Source: Lepidonotus clava (taxonomy: Eukaryota; Annelida; Polychaeta; Phyllodocida; Polynoidae). From it: a stretch of DNA of 64,000 nucleotides. Below are positions 56,062 through 64,000 of this stretch, piece by piece; position 1 is the stretch's first letter; every line of letters begins with the position of its first letter. The DNA is taken from the NCBI GenBank assembly GCA_936440205.1, contig OW387146.1:25854458-25918457 (forward strand), in the 5' to 3' direction. Made by a program: the position numbers and the translations under genes. Under the pieces are notes generated by a model, which saw only the letters and a list, made by a program, of their open reading frames with translations, had not been told where the DNA came from and searched no databases.

Positions 56062-57570
56062 CTACCATCCAGGCTGGCGCAGCGTGTCCTCGGTAGGGTT
56101 CCAGGCGGTCCACATGGACCACCCCCCCCCCGGTTTCCCTCGTTTCTTCCGTACTACCACCCGTCCTCGGTCAAGCACCTTGACGATCAGTGCAGGGCCT
56201 ATCCATGGAAATCGCAATTTCGTTCCCTTGTCCCTATCCACCACCGTATCGTGCACCCAGACCAGTTCTCCGGCGTGGTATTCCCGCCGAGTCACCTTTC
56301 CATCGTACTCGTGTTTCTGATGAATGGCGGCTCGTTTCAGCCCTGCCCGGGCCTCCCGATAGGCCGCGACTAGCCCTCTCTCCAGGCTTTCCACGTAGTC
56401 GCCTACCCGTCGGGGTTCCTCCTCCGGTCCTAGAGGTCTCCCATAAATCGCTTGTCACGGCATCATGGTCTGTCGGCCCAGCATCATCATGTTCGGTGTC
56501 ACTCCCGTGCTGGCTTGCGGCGTTGCTCTATAACTCATCATCACGAGTGGGACCATCTCATCCCATTCCCGGCCTGTTGCTCGGCAGCTAGCTTTCAGAC
56601 AGCACCCTAAAGTGTGGAAACTTCGCTCTATGTATCCGTCACTCCGGGGGTGGTACGGTGTCGTTCTCGTTTTGTGTATTCCAAACAGTGCACAGACCTG
56701 AGCCACCACCTCGGATTCGAAATTCGTGCCTTGATCCGAGTGTAGTTCTCGAAACGCGCCGTACCGTGCCACTACTTCTTCAACCAGTTTGTCTGCCACT
56801 GTCGCTGACTTCTGATCCGGGATCGGGAAACACTCCAACCACTTGGTGAAATAGCATCCCACCATCAGGCAATACTTGTTCCCTCGTTTGGTGACTGGGT
56901 ACGGGCCCGAAACATCCATGGCCAGCCGTTCCATCGGCTCCCCTACTATGTATTGATGTAGCGGCTCCCGTCTCCCTCGTCCTCTTTTCAGCAACGCGCA
57001 GTCACATTCTCGACATTCCTTCCGCACGTCTTCTCGGAGTCCCGGCCAGTAAAACCCTTGCTCCAACAGGGCCGTCGTTCTGGCGACTCCCAAGTGCGCT
57101 CCTGCCGCGCCTCCATGGTATTCCCTCACCAACTTGGCCCGTTCCTCTCGGGGAACGACCAGCTGGTTTCTCCAACCATGTCCTTCTAGTTCCCAGTACT
57201 TCCGATGCAGCACGCTATCCTTGAGGCTTAGTCGTTCCCACTGCCTCCATAGGATCTTTGTTTCCCGGGATTCCGGAGATATGACCTCCCAACCTGGCCG
57301 GTTCGCATCCTCTTCCATCCGTGCGATAATCGGTCCTATATCTCGATCCCTCCTCTGCGCTGCTTTCATCTCCTGCGGGGACCATCCGGGCTCATACCCC
57401 CGGGCCCCCGTCACTACTCTCACTTTCTCGGTATCCTCGTGCTCCTCCCCACACTGTTTGCACGGATACCGGGACAACGCGTCAGCGTTCCCATGCTTCC
57501 TACCCGGTCGGTGTTGGAACGACACGTCGTGCGAGTCGATAATTTCAATCCACCGGGCAGCCTGCCCCAT
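56062..57570 (-). pseudogene. Integrase part of pol (fossil)
   Basis: Contains the HHCC zinc-binding segment (YHGGAAGAHLG ... CRECDCAL), a DDE-type core (MDVSGPYP, HSDQGTNFES, HPRSDGYIERS) and a GPY-like C-terminal module (FPWIGPALIVKVLDRGRV). A gypsy-type integrase inserts the element's DNA into chromosomes. This part looks interrupted. Confidence 0.85.
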
Positions 57571-58864
57571 CGGTTCCTTACTTCTCTGTAGCCAACTAAC
57601 GCGCTGTTATCCGTCCGGACTATTACGCGTTGACCATAGATGTAGCACCGAAAATGTTTCAAAGCTCGCACCACCGCCAACAGTTCTTTCCGCGTGGTGC
57701 AATATTTCGTTCGTTTGACTCCAGGGTTTTGCTCGTGTAGGCTATTACCCGTTCCTCCCCTCTCTGCTCCTGCGATAGCACGGCTCCCGTCCCCACGTCA
57801 CTGGCGTCCGTGTCAAGCCACCATTGTCCTTCTTCCTCCGGGAATCCCAATACCGGGGCCTCTGTCAACGCCCTTTTCATGGCATCAAACGCCTCTTGCC
57901 GCCTCGCGCTCCACACGAAAGGCTCCTCTTTCGTTGCCAGTTCATACAAGGGGGCAGCCAACTCCGTGAAGCCGTTTATATGTCTTCTATAATACGAACA
58001 CAATCCCACGAAGGCTCGTACCTCATGGAGATCCTGAGGGACCGGCCACTCAGTTACTTGCCGACACTTTTCGGGGTCGGGTTCGATCCCGTTGAATGAG
58101 ACGACGTGTCCCAAGAACGGAATCTTCTTCTGGAACAACCTGCATTTTCGCGCCTTCAACTTCAGTCCTGCAGCGTTCAATCGGTCCAGAACCCGTACCA
58201 ATCTTTCCAGAGTCACTTCAAACGTTGGTCCGAAGACCAATATGTCATCCAGGTATACCAGACACTCCTCCCACACGATTCCTCTGAGGATTCTTTCCAT
58301 CAGTCTCTCGAAGGTGGCTGGGGCGTTCACTAGCCCGAATGGCATCACCTTGAACTCATACAATCCTCCTTGAGTCACGAAGGCCGTCTTTTCTCGGTCC
58401 TCGGGTGCCATCTCCACCTGCCAATATCCGCTTGTGAGATCCAGACTGCAGAAGAATAGGCTCCCGCCCAGGGTGTTGAGGCTGTCCTCTATCCGTGGGA
58501 GCGGATAGGCGTCTACTTTTGTAGCCTGATTCAATTTTCGATAGTCGATGCAGAATCTCGTTCCTCCGTCCTTCTTTTTCACCAGGACGGTCGGGCTGCT
58601 CCACGCGCTTCCGCTCTCCTGGATGATTCCTAGATTTAACATATCCTCCACCAGTGCTCGTTCCTCTTCTCTCCTGGTGGCTGGATACCGTCTGACCCTT
58701 TGCTTGATCGGCATCTGATCCCCCGTTTTAATTCGATGTTGTACTAAATCTGTCCGTCCTAGCTCATGTTTCGAGGTCGCAAACATTTGTTCCCGGGCCA
58801 TGATGGCTTTCTCCAACTCTCCGCCTTCCTCCGTGGTTAGGCCTTTCTTAGCCTCCTCTATCAT
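57571..58864 (-). pseudogene. Reverse transcriptase and RNase H part of pol (fossil)
   Basis: Reverse transcriptase motifs include IDYRKLNQ, the catalytic YLDDILVFG and FLGHVVSFNGI, followed by the connection/RNase H start WWLDTDASDVGTGAVLSQ and VIAYTSKTL. The order RT, RNase H, integrase is that of Ty3/gypsy and not Ty1/copia. Confidence 0.9.
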
Positions 58865-58909
58865 TTCGACGAGCGCTCCAGGGGGTTCTTTTACATTGCT
58901 TCCTATACC

Positions 58910-59722
58910 TCATACTTTCTGTACGAAGGTGGCTTCTCCGAGTACCCTGCCGGTTTCCAATTTCGCGCTCTCGGTCCCTCGGTTGGCCACCCAAACTTTA
59001 TTTTCTTCTCCTAACGTCACCGTTCCTGGGATCACTTCCAGTCCCATAGGTAATCCAGCGCCGGTGATGACAGCCAGCTGTCCACTCTGTCCTATGTCCA
59101 CTCTTGCTACTACTGTTACTCGGGTCACCTGGAGCGGGGGTATTTCCGTCGTTCCCTCGATTCTCACGACCTGTCCTCCGACGGTAACTGCCCGAACCCC
59201 ATCCGTTCTTCGTTCTACTCCCGGGATTCGTTCCCCCTCTCCCCCCCCTTCGGCGGGCAGGAAGACAGCACTCGCATGGGGCTTAACTGTTAGCCGGTAT
59301 TTCACCGCGAAGTCGTTTCCAAGGATCCCTTCATCTCTACCGATGTCTGCCACCATGAATGTCCACTGCAACACGCGCGTTCCCAATCTTACTGGCAAGT
59401 CCGTGCATCCGTAGCACCGCAGCGGACTACCATCCACCGAGCAGAGGCGTCCTTCGTATCCGTCCAGGTCTTCCCATTTTCGTCCCCACTCTCTCCAGAG
59501 ACGTTTCGACAGCAGACTGATCATAGATCCGGTATCAACCAAAAAACGGACGACACTCTCTCCTACCGTTCCGGCCACATAAAGTCCACATTCTCCAATG
59601 CCTACTACTTCTCTCGCCGCGCCCGAATGGGGCCCCGCGCTTACTGCGACGGCGACTGTCCGTTTCCCTGACGCTGAGAACACTCTCTCGCGAAGTGGCC
59701 CTTCTGGTGACATTGATGACAT
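58910..59722 (-). pseudogene. Retropepsin-like protease part (fossil)
   Basis: The active-site motif FLVDTGSMISLLS and a later GNDFAVKY segment (compare the conserved ILG of aspartic proteases) mark a retroviral-type protease between gag and RT. It overlaps the end of the gag frame, as expected if read-through or frameshifting is used in this family. Confidence 0.8.
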
Positions 59723-60615
59723 TCCAAATCTTCCTTTCGTTTCTTGAACGCCTCTCTCCGGGCCGTTGCTTGTCTCCTAGCTTCCCGTTCTTCTGCCAAT
59801 TCCTTCATCATCTCCTCCAACTTACCGTTTAAGGCCATGATTTGTGTATTGGCGTCCTCCTCGGGCTTCACTGCCCGCAGGAGGCGGCGTGAGTATCGTT
59901 CCTGTATTTCTACCACCTCCACCGCCTCCTCCAACGTCTTGCATCCTTTCTCCGCACACTTCAGCTGAAGGTCTTCCCCAACTGCAGCCTGGAACGCATG
60001 TAATGCTGCTTTTTCCTGGCTGGCGTAGTCGTTGGAGAAGTAGGCCCTCGACGCCAACCGCCGGGCGTTATCGGCCAACTCCTACGCTGTCTGGTTCTTT
60101 ACACGTTTCAATCCTGCCAACTCTTGCAGAGCATTGCACGTATCCTTTTCCTGACCAAACCTCCGACGCAACGCGTCTACCCTCGCCGAGTAACGGAGTC
60201 GTTCCCTGTCTGGGAGTCCGACAAAATACATTCGTGCCGTTCCCTTCAGCGAGAGAAAGAGCATCGCCGCTTTCTCCTCGGTCGTCCAATGTCCCAAGGC
60301 TGCGTACTCCTCGAACTGGTTGATCCATCCCTCAAAGTCCGGTTTACCATCATACTTCTCCGGTCGTAGACTAAACTTCTTCAAACTCGCTCCTACCTGG
60401 CCGGTCTGTTGTTGTTGAGCCCACGCATTCTGCTCATCCGTCGGGGTGGACGTTCCCATGAAATTAAACTGCCTACCCATGATGGTCGTGTCCTCCCCTT
60501 TGGTCTCAGGTTTCGCACCTCCTTTCTCCTCCCCACCTTCCTTGAAGGCGATGTCAGAGTCCATCTGCTCGAAGACCGCCGCTGTCGCCATGAGTATCCA
60601 ATACCGACGAAACAC
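59641..60615 (-). pseudogene. Gag region with CCHC zinc knuckle (fossil)
   Basis: The N-terminal part carries a capsid-like helical segment (the YDGKPDFEGWINQFEEYA stretch, typical of gypsy gag), and the C-terminal part has one nucleocapsid knuckle CHQCHQKGHFAREC after a Glu/Arg coiled-coil-like stretch. It lies first after the 5' LTR. It looks broken. Confidence 0.85.
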
Positions 60616-60639
60616 CCAGGATCCACAAGTCCGTATGTG

Positions 60640-60667
60640 CTTATTTCAGCACCACCGCTGCCACCAG
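60640..60667 (-). other. Primer-binding-site-like sequence
   Basis: Directly inside the 5' LTR the minus strand reads TGGTGGCAGCGGTGG, beginning with the TGG expected to pair with the CCA end of a tRNA. The tRNA species is not assigned. Confidence 0.55.
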
Positions 60668-61670
60668 TGTGACGTTCTCTGGTAAGTCGGGGTTGCCGAT
60701 TCTTACAACAGAGGAACGTGGGGGTTGTTCGGGTCTCGGGGCGGACGGGGAATCCGGGCCAAGAACCGAGATGTGTTTTTAGAGTCGTGCCTCGCGCACG
60801 AGGGGGGGGGGGGGGGCTGAGCGAATCGGTCGGGAATCGGCGCTCGATGTCAAACGGAGGACTGCGGGGAAGGGAAATTATGGTAGGGGTACGGGTCGGC
60901 CGGGGTTCGTCTCGCGCTATCTCCCAGACCAGCATTCACCCCCAGCGGGCGGTCCACCCCGTGGTTCCGGTCCGCCGGGCCGTCGGGCCGACGGTCGCCT
61001 ATTGTTTGGCAGCGTGGGGCCGAGCCTGCCGCGCCCTCGTCCCCGCGGACTTCGTTCCTTCGTTCCGCCCTTCATGCCTTCGTGCCATGCCGCGCCTCGG
61101 TTTCCGGGACTGTCTCGGGCCTTCATGCCTTACTTCGGTCCTTCGTTCCTCGTTCCTCGGGCCGTTGGGCCCCTACCCTAAGTTCCTGCTATTTATCTCG
61201 AACTTCGACTATTTTATCCTAACTTCTGGTTAATTGCTCGAATCGGCTCATCTTAGCGGTTGTTTCAGGAAAGAAGACACGTCTGGACACAAGGAGAACT
61301 GTTAAAGAACTCTGTTTATTCGGGCCTCACCGCCCCTTTATATACCCTAGAGGTCAGCCCTGATTGGCTGCTTTCAGTCACGTGATCTACAACTGACGTC
61401 ACTTCCGGTTTACATTTCCGTTTCCGGTTTACATATCACTTCCGGTTTACATCTTTCCGGGTTTCGTTCCTTTACATTTTCGTTCCTTTACACTTTCGTT
61501 CCTTACATATTCGTGCCTCTTTTTCGGGCTTTTTACACTTTCGTTCATTCTTACATATTTCGTTCTTTTACACTTTCGTTCCTTTTTGAACATATATACC
61601 TTTTATAATATCACCTTATTTTCTCTTATTTTGATCTCTACATATTTTGGATGAATAGCCGTTCATCACA
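60668..61670 (-). repeat. 5' LTR of the Ty3/gypsy element
   Basis: 1,003 bp, matching 49156-50139. A C/G-rich part at 60.72-61.16 kb shows repeated CTTCGT(T/G)CC strings. The AT-rich part contains the promoter motifs listed separately. Confidence 0.95.
61336..61480 (-). promoter_or_regulatory. LTR promoter: TATA, CCAAT, E-box, CRE and ETS-like sites
   Basis: Reading on the minus strand toward gag: several ACTTCCGG/CCGGAAGT ETS-type sites (61400-61450), a perfect CRE TGACGTCA (61394-61401), an E-box CACGTG (near 61380), a CCAAT box (near 61363) and TATATAAAG (61336-61346). The 3' LTR carries the same set at 49805-49930. Confidence 0.6.
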
Positions 61671-63791
61671 ATAGTATGTACATGTTTATTGCTGCACTGT
61701 GATACAAAATTCACAAAGCCAACCCTTGGAGTTACATATTATGTTTTCAGTTCTTACATTGCAAACACAATGCAAGATGTATGATAATTATATTTTCTGA
61801 TATCCAATAATCAGTATTCTGCATTGAATTTCGTAAGTTTGAGTTACCTCTTATTCTTCTGTTATATCCCTCCAGCCCACACCCCACACCCCAAACCCCA
61901 CACCCCACACCCCACACCTAACACCCCAACCACATCCCCTCCCGTCCCCGCCATGACAAATGCGCACGCAGACCGGCACCGGATGTAGCCAGCTTAGACT
62001 GGCACCTCCAAGTATGCGCGCGCAGCAGGTCTCTGACACATCAGGAACGAGGCTGCCATCACTCGATTGGCTCAATCCCCACCCCCTGCCAAGACTAAGC
62101 AGTCCCGCTCTGAATAAATCGACAAAAGCCCTGCATAAAATGACAAGTCCTCCCATATTGGCTGAAATATAAATATTTTTTTGTTCTGTCCAACTGGGAG
62201 ACGTCATTGAAGTGACGAAACAGTAAACAAAGTGGTTTCTGTTCGTATTGGGTTCTCCTGGGATTTAATTTTGGGACATTAAAGAAGGGAAATGAGAATA
62301 CAGCCTCAACAAATTAAAAAACTAATAAAAAGATTTTAGCGGAAGTGCAAAGTGAGAGGGCAAATACAGATGGGGAGCATTTGGGTGTAAATCTAGCCGA
62401 CTTGGTTATTGGATTTACGAGCGTTATTTCCTGCAGGAGGAAAATTGGACCTTCTTTATTTGGAAGCTCTGACCTGTGAATGAGAGAGATGAAGAAAAAG
62501 CTACATTTGGAGCCGTGGATGACAATTGCCCTTCTTTATTGCTGATAGCAATTTTGCTGAAAAGAAGAGTAGTTTGAATTGCTTTGCCAAATCATATAAT
62601 GAAAACCAAACCCACTCACTGTTTTGTTCTGATACCGTTGGTGTGAATCTCTGCGAAAATATTTAGGATGGCTCTATTTGGTGTTTCCACTTCCCCACAT
62701 CAAATTTTCCCATTTCTGTTGTAATATTTCATTGCATGGAAGGTTTCTCAGTTTAATATAACCATCGTAATAATATAACGAAGAGGCATTAATCAAAATT
62801 CAAGAAAACATCAAAATAAAAAATACCTAGTTAATGGGGCTTTAACTGATCTTTTGGTTATGGTCCTCAGACAGTGTTAAGCATACGCTATGTAGTTCCC
62901 TGCATTGTCATCGTTGTATTCAGACAGGACCTAGTTGTCCAATGACTGTGTAGCACTGCTACAAAAATATCCAACATGTTGGATCTATATCTGTCTTTTC
63001 CCTGACATTGTGGGTGCTGAAAAAATTAAATCTAGTCACAATGGGAGCAGATGTTAGTAATTTGTATTCTTGCATCAAAAGTCGCGCAACTGCAATAATT
63101 TTATCACAGCTAAGAGATATGTATCACATTCATGAAACATTGTAGTGAAAATCTTCTACAATGAATGGGGCTTTTGTCGGTTTCCAGTGAAAAGTTTTGA
63201 ATTGACGACAATGAACCTCTATGGATTGTCATAAACTAGACTCAGTTGGTAATTCCGTCCACTTTTGGTCCGTATTGCCCTAGGAAGCCAGGTTGCTAGG
63301 TATGTTCATTGTTTTATGAAATAGTCATGTAAAATAAAATTTTAGAACACAGTTCAAAGAAAGACAGATGTGTTTATATCATTTTTTGTTAACATGACTA
63401 TTACCTGAAAAATGTATGCTTGGACAGTACCTCTGTCTAGGGGGAGGGTATTGCCATGCAGCACAATAAAGAAACTAGCTACTCTGTCCTATGTAATGGT
63501 GGAGGGTCGTGATTCTAACACAAGACTTATTCATTTCTCTTAGTAATGTGGAATGTAATTAGAGCAGCTACCAATGATGATTTATTTGAACATATCATAT
63601 TGAGGACAGGCCCCAGTAATGCATGAGACCCTTAAGCCAAGGGCATTATGTGATTGATAGTCAATATCAAACGATTTCAGGAAGACTATACAATTATAAG
63701 ATTTTCTGACAATATATAAGTTGTGGATGTCACATATTCAAATGAAGAATTAGAACATACTTTATTTATTTCGAGAGATATTTTGAGCATT
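61671..63791. other. Intergenic stretch right of the LTR element
   Basis: It starts with ATAG, the second copy of the target duplication. A CCCCACA simple repeat covers about 61873-61932. No gene was recognised. Confidence 0.4.
61873..61935. repeat. CCCCACA simple repeat
   Basis: About eight units of CCCCACA or CCCCAAA in a row. Confidence 0.85.
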
Positions 63792-64000
63792 CCCAGCAAA
63801 CATGACACGTGTATTTACCAGTTTAACACGTGTTAAATTCATGTTATACTAGTGTTTTGGTAATTTCTGTGTAATATCAGTATTTTAGAGGGTTTTACTA
63901 TGAGTTTTCACATTGTAATACACTAATGTCTATTTCACAAAATTTTCATTATTCATGTAAATTACATGATAACATTCCCTGCAGAGACTCTTATTTAGCA
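63792..64000 (+). mobile_element. Second copy of the CACGTGTT-motif repeat (runs off window)
   Basis: CCCAGCAAACATGACACGTG and the following AACACGTGTTAAATTCATG segment match the left end of the element at 43895 at about 80% identity, in the same orientation. The element continues beyond the window. Confidence 0.6.

Larger units (their letters stand above)
49156..61670 (-). mobile_element. Ty3/gypsy LTR retroelement, 12.5 kb, with extra gene region (fossil)
   Basis: Two LTRs begin TGTGACGTTCTCTGG and end GTTCATCACA. The 4-bp sequence ATAG flanks both sides (49152-49155 and 61671-61674). Coding is on the minus strand: gag with a CCHC knuckle, protease, reverse transcriptase, RNase H and integrase in Ty3/gypsy order, then an unusual extra region of about 2.6 kb, then 2.2 kb of non-coding DNA before the 3' LTR. 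A TGG-initial primer-site-like stretch lies inside the right LTR, and a purine-rich GGTGCGGGAGGG stands next to the left LTR. The LTRs differ by about six substitutions and two indels in roughly 985 bp, so the insertion is young. The gag-pol part looks broken in about four places. Most Ty3/gypsy elements are 5-9 kb, so this is long. Confidence 0.9.

Noticed and set aside
55418-56320. 300-codon plus-strand frame
   Set aside because: It lies antisense to the integrase end and the leader of the extra region, has no domain, and shares the GC-rich shadow pattern of the minus-strand genes.

Overview
This is animal nuclear DNA. It has a multi-exon nicotinic-type receptor gene with GT-AG introns of about 450-1,140 bp, many MITEs, a tRNA-headed repeat, a Ty3/gypsy LTR element and two large virus-like gene cassettes. 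No bacterial features are present. An invertebrate is likely (intron size, repeat style, a rapidly diverged receptor), but the sequence does not identify the phylum.

Layout. (1) 1-8.1 kb holds 'module 1': a five-exon minus-strand gene of unknown function (1.0-3.0 kb), a divergent promoter region built on 237-bp tandem repeats, a plus-strand gene for a small one-span membrane protein (3.87-5.04 kb), and a convergent minus-strand F-type (baculovirus/errantivirus-like) envelope fusion glycoprotein (5.8-7.7 kb). A probable solo LTR follows (to 10,280). (2) 10,770-28,435 is one 17.7-kb DNA transposon. It has 544-bp near-identical terminal inverted repeats starting CACGG and a 3-bp AAA target duplication, which fits the CACTA/EnSpm group. 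It carries a PHD-finger gene, the C-terminal half of a TNP2-type transposase, a Ser/Thr/Pro-rich reading frame, and 'module 2', a second diverged copy of the small-protein plus envelope pair. A 4.4-kb non-autonomous relative with the same style of ends and an ATA duplication is nested inside it (22,496-26,910) and is full of satellite arrays. (3) 28.4-34.4 kb is intergenic, with a piggyBac-type MITE (TTAA) and a PIF/Harbinger-type MITE (TTA). (4) 34,472-39,236 (minus strand) holds six exons of an alpha-type nicotinic acetylcholine receptor-like subunit; its signal-peptide exon is not seen. (5) 39.2-49.2 kb is non-coding and includes a 1.9-kb inverted-repeat element with a palindromic minisatellite and a tRNA-like segment. 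(6) 49,156-61,670 is a 12.5-kb Ty3/gypsy element (coding on minus, 4-bp ATAG duplication, LTRs about 99% alike outside indels). It is interrupted in gag-pol but carries a large extra region between pol and the 3' LTR, with two C2H2 fingers and its own TATA promoter. (7) 61.7-64 kb is intergenic and ends in a second copy of the region-5 repeat.

The main novelty is a cut-and-paste-type DNA transposon carrying an F-type envelope gene with a conserved companion gene, present as two anciently diverged modules in one 20-kb stretch. The genes in these modules each have their own TATA-type promoter, an arrangement more like a DNA virus than a simple transposon or retrovirus.
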